From NCBI RefSeq assembly GCF_040881935.1, contig NZ_JBBECH010000075.1, positions 11,050-75,049 on the forward strand: DNA of 64,000 nucleotides. The letters are read 5' to 3'. Both the position numbers and the translations under genes were made by a program. Shown in pieces: positions 33,322-42,184 of this stretch. The DNA comes from Saccharospirillum sp040881935 (GTDB lineage Bacteria; Pseudomonadota; Gammaproteobacteria; Pseudomonadales; Natronospirillaceae). Below the pieces are notes generated by a model that was not told the origin of the DNA, did not search any database, and saw nothing but the letters and a program-made list of their open reading frames with translations. Position 1 is the first letter of the stretch. Every line of letters begins with the position of its first letter.

Positions 33322-34092
33322 CTACATAAGCTGGCTAACCTTGGCAGCCCCATTCTTTAGTACCGGCAAAAGGTCATTTACCAACTCGTCCCGTGTGCGG
33401 CGCTGCGCTTGGGTACTGATTCCAATAGCGGCTACTGCTCTGCCTCGGCTGTCGCGGATTGGGACGGCAATCGCCAGCAAACCGACTTCCAGCTCCTGAT
33501 CGACAATGGCATACCCCTGCTGTTTGATGTCACGCAGTGCTCCACGGATCTTTGAAACATCAGTGACAGTATAGGGCGTAAGACCTGTAGGCGGGTTTCG
33601 TTCGAAAAACTGCTGTTGCTCATCATCACTCAGATCTGCTAACAAAACCCTACCTATTCCGGCTGTATGAACCGGCACCACCCGGCCAGGACTCAGGTTT
33701 ATCGTGAGTGCTCTAGGCCCTTGAGCCCGAGCTACGAAAATCAGCTGATCCCGTGATAACACGCCAATGGAGCAGGATTCGCTGAGCGTGCGGGATATTT
33801 CCTCTGCTACCGGATTGGCCAGTTGCCACCAGGGTAGGTTGGAAAGGTAGTTGTAACCGAGGGTCATGACCTTGGGTGTAAGGGTGTAGCGTTTACCCTC
33901 TAGTGACAGATACCCGAGATCAACCAGTGTTAGCAGGAATCTTCGTGTGGTCGCCCGGTTCATGCCAACCGTATCGGCGACCTCACTCAGCGTCATCGTC
34001 GCGTGGCCTTCAGAGAAGCATTGTAAGACCACAAGCCCTTTATAGAGCGATTGAGCGCGGTCTGAGGACTTGTCCAGCGTGTCCTTTGTCAT
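33322..34092 (-). CDS. IclR-family transcriptional regulator (PcaR/PobR-like)
   Basis: A 256-residue regulator with an N-terminal winged helix (LYKGLVVLQCFSEGHATMTLSEVADTVGMNRATTRRFLLTLVDLGYL, about 17-65) and a C-terminal IclR effector domain (VAEEISRTLSESCSIGVLSRDQLIFVAR ... VVPVHTAGIGRVLLADLS ... IVDQELEVGLLAIAVPIRDSRG). The wording is that of PcaR/PobR/PcaU, which respond to aromatic acids. It is divergent from the TAXI-TRAP and Rieske oxygenase genes and is their likely regulator, as IclR proteins are for terephthalate and isophthalate operons. A possible site, GTTCGTATAATGACAC, lies at 34123-34138, close to its own start. Confidence 0.92.
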   Translation of the reverse strand: MTKDTLDKSSDRAQSLYKGLVVLQCFSEGHATMTLSEVADTVGMNRATTRRFLLTLVDLGYLSLEGKRYTLTPKVMTLGYNYLSNLPWWQLANPVAEEISRTLSESCSIGVLSRDQLIFVARAQGPRALTINLSPGRVVPVHTAGIGRVLLADLSDDEQQQFFERNPPTGLTPYTVTDVSKIRGALRDIKQQGYAIVDQELEVGLLAIAVPIRDSRGRAVAAIGISTQAQRRTRDELVNDLLPVLKNGAAKVSQLM

Positions 34093-34489
34093 GTTTTTCG
34101 GTTTCCAATTTTTAATCTATTTGTTCGTATAATGACACAATTTCCAATCCACTCTCTAGTTGTTGTAAGACTTGCCCCCGGGAACGCACACACCGTTCCG
34201 TCTGATGTACAAATAGATACACCTCTCTTGATCTGCGTCAGTGAAGGGTTTCAGAGCGATTTGGGTTGCTGTAATCGTTCAGCGAGATCTTTATGCCTTG
34301 GTTTGTCATTGACAGGCCCTCGTTGTTAAAACTACCGTTATGTGAACAATAATTCCTAAAATGAAATTTGTGAGGTGCCTGTGAGTTTGGAAAACCATCA
34401 TTCCTTAAAGCGTTCAGGGCTAAGTAAGCCCGATGATTGTCGCCAGGAAGTCGTGCCTCTGTCTGTCCTGGTGAGCGGTGGAGACACAA
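34093..34489. promoter_or_regulatory. Divergent control region between the IclR gene and the TAXI-TRAP operon
   Basis: A 397-base gap. It holds a candidate IclR-type site (34123-34138) next to the regulator and, at 34336-34368, an AT-rich element repeated before the ferredoxin gene at 37614. A 40-codon plus-strand frame (GTG 34375 to TAG 34495-34497) runs into the transporter start but has no clear ribosome-binding site; it is not called as a gene. Confidence 0.5.
34336..34368 (+). promoter_or_regulatory. 33-base regulatory element, copy 1
   Basis: Matches 37549-37581 at 27 of 33 positions. The last 13 bases (CTAAAATGAAATT) are identical, as is CGTTA at the left end. It lies about 120 bases before the transporter start. 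A shared activator or promoter element for transport and oxygenase genes is the simplest reading. Confidence 0.6.
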
Positions 34490-36391
34490 ATGAATAGCAA
34501 CAGACGCGAGCTTACCGGGTTCGTAGCGTTTCTAATGATGGTACTCGCGGCGTTAGTCCCCATCTCGGCGCTGATTTTTGGACTGCGGATACTGCCGGAA
34601 TTCGGTTTGGTGATTTATAAGGAACAGTTCCTGGCCTTCTTTCTTACCCTGTGCCTGGTGCTGACCTTTATGCTCAAACCGGCGTACTCGGGAGCGGCAA
34701 ACGATAGGGTGCCCTGGTATGACACGTTGTTGATCATCGCGACCTTGGGCTCGGGTGGTTATGTCGCCTTCTGGTATCACGAACTGGTCGGCATGATGGG
34801 CCTTATCACCCAAGATAAGGTTATCGTGAGTGCCATTGGACTGTTGGTGCTATTGGAAGCTGCGCGTCGACTAGCTGGCTGGACAATGGTATTGGTTGGA
34901 TTGGCCGCTTTATCTTATGCGTTCTTTGGCCATTTTCTGTCAGGCATGTTCGAAACTCGAAACATTCCGTTTGAACGTTTGCTCATTTATAACTACCTGG
35001 GTACGGATGCCGTTCTGGGAACGCCTCTCTATGTGGCGGCAACTATCGTGACGGCTTTTGTTCTTTTTGGGCAGGTGCTGTTTTTAGTGGGCGGTGGCGA
35101 TGCGATCTCTAACTTCTCCTTTGCCTTAATGGGAAAGCGCCGTGGTGGCCCGGCCAAAGTGGCCGTATTCTCCAGCGCATTGTTCGGGTCATTGTCTGGC
35201 AGTGCGTCAGCCAATGTTGCCACCACCGGTATGATCACGATCCCGATGATGAAGCGGGTCGGTTATTCAGACACGCAATCAGGGGCGATTGAAGCGGTGG
35301 CGTCTACGGGTGGCTTGGTTTTACCCCCCGTTATGGCGGCAACCGGTTTTCTGATGGCCGAGTTTCTCGGCGTGCCTTACAGCACCATTGCGCTTGCCGC
35401 CGCGATTCCAGCCCTTTTGTTTTATCTGTGCGTTTACCTGCAAGTCGATCTTGAGGCAGGGAAAGGGGGGATCTCGGCTTGGGAATCGAATGAGCTTCCC
35501 TCAATGATGCAGTCGGCCAAACAAGTCATTCCTGTGGCACTCTCCTTTGGTGTGCTGTTGTATGTGTTGTTCGGCATGATGCAGAGTCCGGAAAATTCTG
35601 CCTTCGCCGCAACGGCCGCTACCGTGGTGATCAGCCTGGTCGTACCGGCGATGCGTCAGGGTATTATCAAGTACCTGACAGTACTGGCCAGCGCGGGCGA
35701 GGCGGTGATCTTTATTGCCGTTATGTGTGCGGTGGCAGGTTTGGTAGTGGGTTGCCTGGGTTTGACTGGTTTGGGGTCGAGCTTGTCTCAGAACCTGGTA
35801 GCGATAGCCGGGGGCAATGTTTGGCTGCTGCTGTTCTTTGCTGCGCTGGGCTGTATTGTTCTGGGCATGGGTGTTCCGGTAACGGCAACCTACATCATTC
35901 TGGTTATCCTCGTTGGGCCAGCCCTGGTGCAGGTTGGCGTGAACGAGCTGTCAGCGCACATGTTCGTATTTTACTTTGGAACACTCTCTTTTCTGACACC
36001 ACCCGTGTGCCTGGCGGTATTTGTAGCTGCCTCTATTGCTGAAGCAAACCCCTGGCGTACCGCGCTCTATGCGCTTAGGTTTGCGGTCATCGCTTATCTA
36101 ATACCCTTTGTCTTTGTATTTAACGATGCCTTTCTAATGCAAGGCAGTGCAGTCGGTATCATTCACGCTGTTCTGGCAGGTATTGTCGGAGTCTTTTTAT
36201 TAGCCGTCAGCCTGGTAGGCCACTGGGTTAAGCCTGTGCACCCCTTGCTGCGCCTGGTGGCATTAGCCGCTGGCTTGCTGGCGTTCTGGGTGGGCGCTAC
36301 ATCGTGGATTGTTTTGCTGCTAACGGTGCTCACACTCGTTGCGCTTTATGCCCTGCAACGTCGTAATCATATTGAAACAGCCGTCGCCTAG
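34490..36391 (+). CDS. TAXI-type TRAP transporter, fused DctQM permease
   Basis: A 633-residue membrane protein: an N-terminal DctQ-like four-helix part (about 10-150) followed by the DctM part. GGPAKVAVFSSALFGSLSGSASANVATTGMITIPMMKRVGY, SGAIEAVASTGGLVLPPVMAATGFLMAEFLGVPY, LLFFAALGCIVLGMGVPVTATYIILVILVGPALVQ and FYFGTLSFLTPPVCLAVFVAASIAEANPWRTA are signatures of the fused TAXI group. The ATG at 34490 is chosen for GGAG 6 bases upstream. Its partner binding protein follows at 36470. Together with the oxygenase genes this suggests uptake of an aromatic or other organic acid. Confidence 0.93.
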   Translation: MNSNRRELTGFVAFLMMVLAALVPISALIFGLRILPEFGLVIYKEQFLAFFLTLCLVLTFMLKPAYSGAANDRVPWYDTLLIIATLGSGGYVAFWYHELVGMMGLITQDKVIVSAIGLLVLLEAARRLAGWTMVLVGLAALSYAFFGHFLSGMFETRNIPFERLLIYNYLGTDAVLGTPLYVAATIVTAFVLFGQVLFLVGGGDAISNFSFALMGKRRGGPAKVAVFSSALFGSLSGSASANVATTGMITIPMMKRVGYSDTQSGAIEAVASTGGLVLPPVMAATGFLMAEFLGVPYSTIALAAAIPALLFYLCVYLQVDLEAGKGGISAWESNELPSMMQSAKQVIPVALSFGVLLYVLFGMMQSPENSAFAATAATVVISLVVPAMRQGIIKYLTVLASAGEAVIFIAVMCAVAGLVVGCLGLTGLGSSLSQNLVAIAGGNVWLLLFFAALGCIVLGMGVPVTATYIILVILVGPALVQVGVNELSAHMFVFYFGTLSFLTPPVCLAVFVAASIAEANPWRTALYALRFAVIAYLIPFVFVFNDAFLMQGSAVGIIHAVLAGIVGVFLLAVSLVGHWVKPVHPLLRLVALAAGLLAFWVGATSWIVLLLTVLTLVALYALQRRNHIETAVA

Positions 36392-36469
36392 AGAAGGCCC
36401 TTTTATTCGCCGTCGGACCAAGCCGGTTCGGCAAACCTGGCCAATGGCCACATTCAGGAGGTAATTACC

Positions 36470-37480
36470 GTGAACAATAAAAAGACCCTGAACACCCTGT
36501 CTCGAACACTCATAGGCTTGCTAGCAGGTGCTTCCGTAAGCGTTGCATCAGCAGATATTCTCGTTATGGGTGGTAACCCGGCGGGTAGTCTTTTTTACAC
36601 CCAGGCGCAAGCGCTTGCCGCAACGATCAGTAAGCACACGGGGGATCGGGTAGACGTATTACCACAGCCTGGTACTGTGTTTTTTCCTATGTTTATGACG
36701 CAGGAAGCAGACCTGGGTATCGCTAGCCCTGTTGAAGCGAAGCTGGCCTATGACGCTGAAGCACCTTTTGACGGCGCCAATGGAGGCGACGGCTATGACA
36801 TGAGAACCCTGATGCTGGGTTCCATCAATCGCCTGTCGCTGGTGACTCGGGAAGACGACAACATAGAATCGATCAGTGACTTGGAAGGTCGTCGTGTTGT
36901 CGCTGACTACGGTGCTTTTGCAGGGGCCACCAAGACCTCTTTGGCAGCGCTTGCCAATGCGGGGCTGACCACAGACGACATCCGGATTGTGCGTGTTTCA
37001 AGTTACCCTGAAGGTGTTCGCGCTGTTATGGAAGGGCGTGCCGATGCAGCTGTAGGGTCAGTTGGTAGCGGCATTTTGCAGGAACTGGATGCATCGTCTG
37101 GTGCTCACTTGTTACCGATTGATCCCTCCAAAGAAGCGATGGCTCGTTCACAGGATGTAGGCCCCGCTTTCGTACCGTTCCTGGCCAATGCCGGTCCTGT
37201 TGGCATCGACACTGATACACACGTACTGAGTTACGCAACCACTCTTTATGCGCGTCCTGATATGGACGAAGAAGCTATCCTGCGAGTTATGAACGCGCTC
37301 TGGGATCATGCCGATGAACTCCCGGGTATCACCCGCACTCTTTCAACCTGGGTTCCGGATGGCTATGCCAGCACCGACGTGGTTATTCCCTATCATGAAG
37401 TGGCTATTGAGTTCTTCCGTGAAAAAGGTGTTTGGACCGATGAACTCGAGACGCGGCAGCAAGAGTTGCTGAATAATTGA
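36470..37480 (+). CDS. TAXI-family TRAP substrate-binding protein
   Basis: A 336-residue periplasmic protein with a signal peptide of about 28 residues (LSRTLIGLLAGASVSVASA). ILVMGGNPAGSLFYTQAQALAATISKH is the TAXI start, followed by GTVFFPMFMTQEADLGIASPVEA, LSLVTREDDNIESISDLEGRRVV and NAGLTTDDIRIV. It starts with GTG 7 bases after AGGAGGT. It is the last gene of the transporter unit and is followed by a strong terminator. It feeds the fused permease upstream. Confidence 0.92.
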   Translation: MNNKKTLNTLSRTLIGLLAGASVSVASADILVMGGNPAGSLFYTQAQALAATISKHTGDRVDVLPQPGTVFFPMFMTQEADLGIASPVEAKLAYDAEAPFDGANGGDGYDMRTLMLGSINRLSLVTREDDNIESISDLEGRRVVADYGAFAGATKTSLAALANAGLTTDDIRIVRVSSYPEGVRAVMEGRADAAVGSVGSGILQELDASSGAHLLPIDPSKEAMARSQDVGPAFVPFLANAGPVGIDTDTHVLSYATTLYARPDMDEEAILRVMNALWDHADELPGITRTLSTWVPDGYASTDVVIPYHEVAIEFFREKGVWTDELETRQQELLNN

Positions 37481-37501
37481 TCTGAAACGCAGTGCATGAT
37501 C

Positions 37502-37538
37502 AGCCGCTCCAAAGCGGGTATCTGGAGCGGCTTTTTTT
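37502..37538 (+). terminator. Rho-independent terminator after the TAXI binding-protein gene
   Basis: AGCCGCTCCA (37502-37511) pairs with TGGAGCGGCT (37523-37532), an 11-base loop, and seven Ts follow (37532-37538). It is the clearest intrinsic terminator in the window and separates the transporter transcript from the oxygenase transcript, which must have its own promoter. Confidence 0.93.
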
Positions 37539-37548
37539 GCCATATGAT

Positions 37549-37581
37549 CGTTACATAAACAAATATTACTAAAATGAAATT
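37549..37581 (+). promoter_or_regulatory. 33-base regulatory element, copy 2
   Basis: Second copy of the element at 34336-34368 (27 of 33 bases identical). It lies between the terminator and the ferredoxin gene, 32 bases before its ATG, where the oxygenase operon promoter must be. Confidence 0.6.
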
Positions 37582-37613
37582 AATTCAATTGGGTGGATGA
37601 GGAATCAGCCTTT

Positions 37614-37949
37614 ATGACTACCTCAAATCAACTGGTTTTGGCCAGTGTTGCGAATGTTCCAATCGACGATGTTATTGCGATTCGGATCGAAGGACATGAC
37701 CTTGCTGTCTACAATGTCGATGGAACCTTTTATGTGTCGGATGACCGGTGTAATCACGGTAATGCGAAATTGTCTGAGGGGTTTCTGGATGGCGATGTTA
37801 TTGAGTGTCCTCTTCATGGTGGCTGTTTCAAAGTAACGAACGGAGAGCCCTGCGCGTCTCCTGTTACCCAGCCTATGAAGATGTATTCGGTTAAAGTTGA
37901 GGGTGGGGAAATCATCCTGACTGATCCGAGTGAACTGGACGTTTCCTGA
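37614..37949 (+). CDS. Rieske-type [2Fe-2S] ferredoxin of a ring-hydroxylating oxygenase
   Basis: A 111-residue Rieske ferredoxin. C46-x-H48 (DDRCNHGNAKLSEGFL) and C65-x2-H68 (IECPLHGGCF) bind the cluster. It should carry electrons from the reductase encoded next (37949) to the oxygenase alpha subunit (39219). The ATG at 37614 is preferred to a GTG at 37593 because the protein then starts just before the first family strand. The stop overlaps the next ATG by one base (TGATG). It is the first gene of the oxygenase operon. Confidence 0.93.
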   Translation: MTTSNQLVLASVANVPIDDVIAIRIEGHDLAVYNVDGTFYVSDDRCNHGNAKLSEGFLDGDVIECPLHGGCFKVTNGEPCASPVTQPMKMYSVKVEGGEIILTDPSELDVS

Positions 37950-39205
37950 TGTCGACGGCAAATCACATCGTGATCATCGGTACAGGCATTGCGGGTGTCT
38001 CTGCGGCCCAGGGTGCCAGAGAAGTCGATCCAGAGGTGCGAATTACTCTGATTGGCGAAGACGGCTACCCACCCTACGACCGAACCCACCTGTCAAAGCA
38101 GATGCTGAAACCAGAGGCACGGCTTGACGCGTCCAGCCTCATGGAGCCAGAGTGGTTTGATCAGAATAAAATACAGCTCGAATCGAATACCCGTATTGAG
38201 AGCATAAATACCGCGGCTCAATCACTTTCTACCAGTGTGGGTGAAACCATCAAGTACGATGCGTTAGTGCTCGCAATGGGCACCCGTGCTCGTAAGCTGC
38301 CAGTCTCCCTTGGGCAGGTTGAATCGACCCGAATACACACGCTGAGAACCGCGGAGGACGCCCTGCGCCTTCAGGGTGCATTGGATGATTCAAAGCGCCT
38401 TGTCATCGTCGGTGCAGGACTGATCGGGCTGGAAGTGGCCGCCGCTGCCCGGGCCAGAGGCTTGAAGGTTGAGGTTGTTGAAGCAGGCTCACGAATTCTG
38501 CAGCGTAGTTGCGACCAATATACCGCCGACCGTATAGCCAGCTTGCATGCTGATCACGGAGTCGAGCTTCACTTGGGGCAATCCATCGAATCAGTCACTG
38601 AGTCGGCCCAGGGGTCGGTGAGTTTGGGCTTGAGTGATGGTGCTGCCATTGAAGCAGACCTGATGGTCGTTGGCATTGGCGTAATTCCTAATACAGAACT
38701 TGCAGAGGCAGCGGGTGTTGACGTTGACAATGGCGTTGTTGTCGATGGTTTGGGGCGAACAAGTGTTCCCAACGTCTATGCCGCTGGTGATATTGCAAGT
38801 TTGCCTGTACCGGGGCGACATGGCCTGACCAGACTCGAAACATGGCGACATGCACAAGATCATGGGCGGTGTGTCGGGATGAATGCTGCTGGTCAGGAAA
38901 ATGAATACAAAGCCCTCGCCTCGTTTTGGTCAGATCAATATGAACAGCGGATCCAGGGCGTGGGTTTGATTGATGACGAGATAGCCACAACGCTGATACG
39001 GCAGTATGAAAGCGGCGCTCACGTCAGCTTCATGTTGGATAAAAATCGTGTGCTAAAGGCCGTACTGGGGATTGATACCGCGAAAGATGTCAATGCCATG
39101 GGAAAGCTGGTTGGGCGGGTGATACCAGTTTCAGATCATGAGCTTAAAGATGAGCACCAGCCACTGGTGCCCATCGTCAAGAAATTACTCAAGAAGGTTA
39201 GCTAA
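37949..39205 (+). CDS. FAD/NAD(P)-dependent ferredoxin reductase
   Basis: A 418-residue reductase of the BphA4/AndAa type. IVIIGTGIAGVSAAQGAREVDP is the FAD site, YPPYDRTHLSKQML the family motif, RLVIVGAGLIGLEVAAAARARGLKVEVVEAG the NAD site, and VYAAGDIASLP the second FAD motif. A C-terminal reductase domain follows (FWSDQYEQRIQGVGL). It passes electrons from NADH to the adjacent Rieske ferredoxin. Start codon overlaps the ferredoxin stop. Confidence 0.94.
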   Translation: MSTANHIVIIGTGIAGVSAAQGAREVDPEVRITLIGEDGYPPYDRTHLSKQMLKPEARLDASSLMEPEWFDQNKIQLESNTRIESINTAAQSLSTSVGETIKYDALVLAMGTRARKLPVSLGQVESTRIHTLRTAEDALRLQGALDDSKRLVIVGAGLIGLEVAAAARARGLKVEVVEAGSRILQRSCDQYTADRIASLHADHGVELHLGQSIESVTESAQGSVSLGLSDGAAIEADLMVVGIGVIPNTELAEAAGVDVDNGVVVDGLGRTSVPNVYAAGDIASLPVPGRHGLTRLETWRHAQDHGRCVGMNAAGQENEYKALASFWSDQYEQRIQGVGLIDDEIATTLIRQYESGAHVSFMLDKNRVLKAVLGIDTAKDVNAMGKLVGRVIPVSDHELKDEHQPLVPIVKKLLKKVS

Positions 39206-39218
39206 GGGGATACAGAAT

Positions 39219-40478
39219 ATGACCGACATAATTGCGACCTCAGGCGGTATCAAATGGCCTTCGGACAAGGTATCTACGATTCCGTTTCAGGTCTATACGG
39301 ATGAAAATCAGTACAAAATTGAAAACGAGCGAATCTTCAAGGGTTCAACCTGGAATTATCTTTGCCTTAACGCTGAGTTGCCAGAACCGGGTAGCTTTAT
39401 TGTCTCAAGGATTGGTGAGACACCAATCGTTATTACTCGCGATGAAGAAGGTCAGTTAAATGGCTTCGTTAATCGATGTGCGCATCGCGGATCCTTGTTG
39501 TGTCTGAAGCATAAAGGTAAAGCCGAAAACCTGACCTGCGTTTACCACGCCTGGAGCTATGATCTTAAAGGTAACCTGACAGGGGTTGCCTTTCAACGAG
39601 GTGTGAAACGCCAGGGTGGAATGCCCGAGCAGTTTAAGAAAGAAAACCATAACCTTCGGAAAATCCACGTCACCGAATTTTCCGGACTGGTATTTGGTTC
39701 CTTCTCGGACGATGCGCCAGATATCGAGACGTATTTGGGCAGCGAAATAGCGGGCCGAATTCGTCGGGTGCTGAATCGACCTGTGCGAATACTGGGGCAT
39801 AATACTCAGATATTAAACAATAACTGGAAGCTTTATATGGAGAATACGAAAGACAGCTATCATGCCAGTATTCTTCATACTTTTTTCACTACCTTTGAGC
39901 TAAACAGGCTCAATCAAAAAGGTGGAATCATCGTGGATGAAAGCGGCGGCAACCATGTCTCCTACTCTATGATCGATCCTAGCCTGTCGAACGATGATTA
40001 TGGCAATCAGAACATTCGTTCCAGTAAAGATGAATATCGATTGGAAGACCCCAGCCTGCTTGATGGCGTCGATGAATACGGTGATGGCGTTACGCTTCAG
40101 ATATTGACTGTTTTCCCGGGGCTGGTTTTGCAACAAATTCAAAATGCCATCGCTATACGTCAAATAGTGCCCACTGGAGTCGAGACGACGGAGTTGGTTT
40201 GGACCTATCTGGGTTTCCAGGATGATGACGATGCCATGGTAGAACGCCGGCTAAAACAGGCAAACCTTGCTGGCCCCGCCGGATTTATTTCCATGGAAGA
40301 TGGCGCCGTTGGCAACTTTGTTCAACGCGGTATCAATGGCACTGAAGAGGATACCAGTGTGGTCATGATGGGCGGCGAAACAGCGGAAAACCAAGCTTTC
40401 CGAGCAACTGAAACCTCGGTTAGAGGCTTTTGGAAAAAGTATCGAACCTTAATCGAAGGCCAGGTTCCCAATGCCTGA
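39219..40478 (+). CDS. Rieske ring-hydroxylating oxygenase, alpha subunit
   Basis: A 419-residue catalytic subunit. The Rieske domain has C87-x-H89 (NRCAHRGSLL) and C107-x2-H110 (LTCVYHAWSYDLKG). The mononuclear iron site has H215 and H220 (KDSYHASILHTFFTTF), with bridging D212. VAFQRGVKRQGGMPEQFK is reminiscent of salicylate 5-hydroxylase (NagG) and anthranilate dioxygenase (AndAc), so the substrate is probably an aromatic carboxylate. The ATG at 39219, with AGGGGA 8 bases before, gives the proper length; a longer frame into the reductase gene is not real. The PdxA-like dehydrogenase downstream argues for a cis-diol product rather than simple hydroxylation. Confidence 0.92.
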   Translation: MTDIIATSGGIKWPSDKVSTIPFQVYTDENQYKIENERIFKGSTWNYLCLNAELPEPGSFIVSRIGETPIVITRDEEGQLNGFVNRCAHRGSLLCLKHKGKAENLTCVYHAWSYDLKGNLTGVAFQRGVKRQGGMPEQFKKENHNLRKIHVTEFSGLVFGSFSDDAPDIETYLGSEIAGRIRRVLNRPVRILGHNTQILNNNWKLYMENTKDSYHASILHTFFTTFELNRLNQKGGIIVDESGGNHVSYSMIDPSLSNDDYGNQNIRSSKDEYRLEDPSLLDGVDEYGDGVTLQILTVFPGLVLQQIQNAIAIRQIVPTGVETTELVWTYLGFQDDDDAMVERRLKQANLAGPAGFISMEDGAVGNFVQRGINGTEEDTSVVMMGGETAENQAFRATETSVRGFWKKYRTLIEGQVPNA

Positions 40479-40500
40479 AGCTGAATCCAAGGAGATTCGA

Positions 40501-40971
40501 ATGAACGAACAAACCCGTAACCTCATCGAAAACCTGATGGCTGAGTATGTCTCCTTCATTGACAATGACGAGCTTGAACAATGGCCTGAACTGTTTACTG
40601 AAAAGTGCCTGTATAGCGTCACTAACCGTGAAAACCATGCCCAGGGTTACGCGCATGGCGCAATCTGGGCTAACTCCAGGGGCATGCTGAAAGACCGGGT
40701 AAGCGCCCTGCGTGAAGCAAACATTTATGAAGAGCAGGTATACCGCCATATTGGTGATGCGGTTCGGCTAATCACCTTAGAAAACGACATCGCAACGGTT
40801 CAGTCTAACTTCATGGTGGTACGTACGATGCACACTGGGGAAATCCATCTGTTTGCGACCGGCATGTACCTCGATCGAATTCGGATTCAGGGCGATACCG
40901 CATTGTTCGAAGAACGCATCGTCGTATGCGACAGTCAGAAGTTCGATACGCTGCTGGCGATTCCTCTGTGA
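40501..40971 (+). CDS. Ring-hydroxylating oxygenase, beta subunit
   Basis: A 156-residue small subunit of the SnoaL/NTF2-like fold that stabilises the alpha subunit as a hexamer. LIENLMAEYVSFIDNDELEQWPELFTEKCLYSVTNREN is the characteristic N-terminal part, ending with FEERIVVCDSQKFDTLLAIPL. The ATG at 40501 is fixed by AAGGAG 6 bases upstream; an earlier ATG (40471) inside the alpha gene lacks such a site. Its stop overlaps the next start (TGATG). Confidence 0.92.
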   Translation: MNEQTRNLIENLMAEYVSFIDNDELEQWPELFTEKCLYSVTNRENHAQGYAHGAIWANSRGMLKDRVSALREANIYEEQVYRHIGDAVRLITLENDIATVQSNFMVVRTMHTGEIHLFATGMYLDRIRIQGDTALFEERIVVCDSQKFDTLLAIPL

Positions 40972-41948
40972 TGAGCGATCAACGTCCTACCATTGCAATG
41001 CCCATAGGTGACCCCGCTGGCATCGGGCCAGAGGTCGTGTTGAAGGCTCTCCTGGAAGAGTCACTGTATGGGCAGATGGATCTGATCGTTGTTGGAGAGG
41101 TTGAACCACTCAGGCGACATATTGATGCTTGCCAGTTACCAGTATCGATAGACGGTGGCACTATTTCCCTACCCGGTGGCCGAACCGTTCCACTCCATGT
41201 AGTTCCAGCGCTAGAGGGCCAGGAGTGGCGGTTTGGGGAGGTAAGTTCCGTTACAGGCTTGGCCTGTTATCGGTATGCCAGTGCTGCGATTGAACTGGCG
41301 AAGAGTCAGTCAGTCAATGCCGTTGTTGCGGCACCTCACACGGAGGCCGCTGTCAACGCTGCCGGAATTCATTTTAGAGGCTATCCGGGCCTGGTAGCTG
41401 AGTTGACGGGTACCCCGCTGGACAAGACGTTCCTGATGTTAATGTCCCCGATCTATCGGGTGGTGAATGTTACGCTCCATGAACCGTTGAAAGATGCCCT
41501 TTTGCGATTGGATGGGCCTTTGATCCTGAACGCCTTGCGAGCGACGAGAGATGCGCTCATTGTCCTTGGCTTGCCAGAGGGACGCATTGGCGTTTGCGGA
41601 TTAAACCCCCATGCTGGCGAGGGTGGTTTGATGGGAACAGAAGAGGGGCTGTTCATACAATCAGCAATAGATGATGCGGTTGAAGAGGGTATTAACGCCC
41701 ATGGGCCCTATGGGGCTGATGCGCTGTTTGCCGATCGTGCATTTGATGCCTATCTCGCCATGTACCATGACCAGGGACACATCCCGATTAAAGTTGCCTC
41801 GCCAAGACAGGCATCGGCAATCACCATAGGGACGCCTGTTTTGTTTGGCTCAGTCGCCCATGGGAGTGCTCTGGATATTGCCGGGAAAGGCTTGGCGACA
41901 CCTGCAGCAGTTATTCAGGCACTGAAGAACCTGGCTAATAGTAGCTAA
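40971..41948 (+). CDS. PdxA-family dehydrogenase (TphB/IphB-like), probably acting on a cis-diol carboxylate
   Basis: A 325-residue metal- and NAD-dependent dehydrogenase of the PdxA family. GDPAGIGPEV (13-22) and three metal histidines, H170 (NVTLHEPL), H214 (LNPHAGEGG) and H266 (MYHDQGH), are kept. The GHTE segment, which contacts the phosphate of the normal substrate in PdxA, reads GLVAE (140-144), and the PINK-like motif reads PHTE. So it is unlikely to make vitamin B6. In tph and iph operons PdxA relatives decarboxylate and rearomatise the dihydrodiol formed by a Rieske oxygenase, which suits this operon. It is coupled to the beta subunit gene and ends the operon. Confidence 0.85.
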   Translation: MSDQRPTIAMPIGDPAGIGPEVVLKALLEESLYGQMDLIVVGEVEPLRRHIDACQLPVSIDGGTISLPGGRTVPLHVVPALEGQEWRFGEVSSVTGLACYRYASAAIELAKSQSVNAVVAAPHTEAAVNAAGIHFRGYPGLVAELTGTPLDKTFLMLMSPIYRVVNVTLHEPLKDALLRLDGPLILNALRATRDALIVLGLPEGRIGVCGLNPHAGEGGLMGTEEGLFIQSAIDDAVEEGINAHGPYGADALFADRAFDAYLAMYHDQGHIPIKVASPRQASAITIGTPVLFGSVAHGSALDIAGKGLATPAAVIQALKNLANSS

Positions 41949-42184
41949 AAAATGTAAGCCATTGATAATTCGAATTGTTTCTTAAGCAGTGAATAATATG
42001 TGCTATCCAAGCCGGAGGCCGATATGATCAAACGGGTTCCTTTCGATATGGACGAGGGATGACTTAATCGGGTTTTTAGGTGCTGGCATGGATTAATCTA
42101 CTTGGTATTGTTTAGTTCATGCAGTAGGATGAATTCTGAAAGTTCAGGCTTCCGTTGGCCACTTATCGAGGTCACCCAGTCAAC

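Noticed and set aside
34375..34497. 40-codon leader-like frame (GTG start) running into the TRAP permease start
   Set aside because: No Shine-Dalgarno and no recognisable product; open by chance is as likely.
40471..40500. Upstream ATG for the oxygenase beta subunit
   Set aside because: It lies inside the end of the alpha gene without a ribosome-binding site, whereas the ATG at 40501 has AAGGAG at 6 bases.
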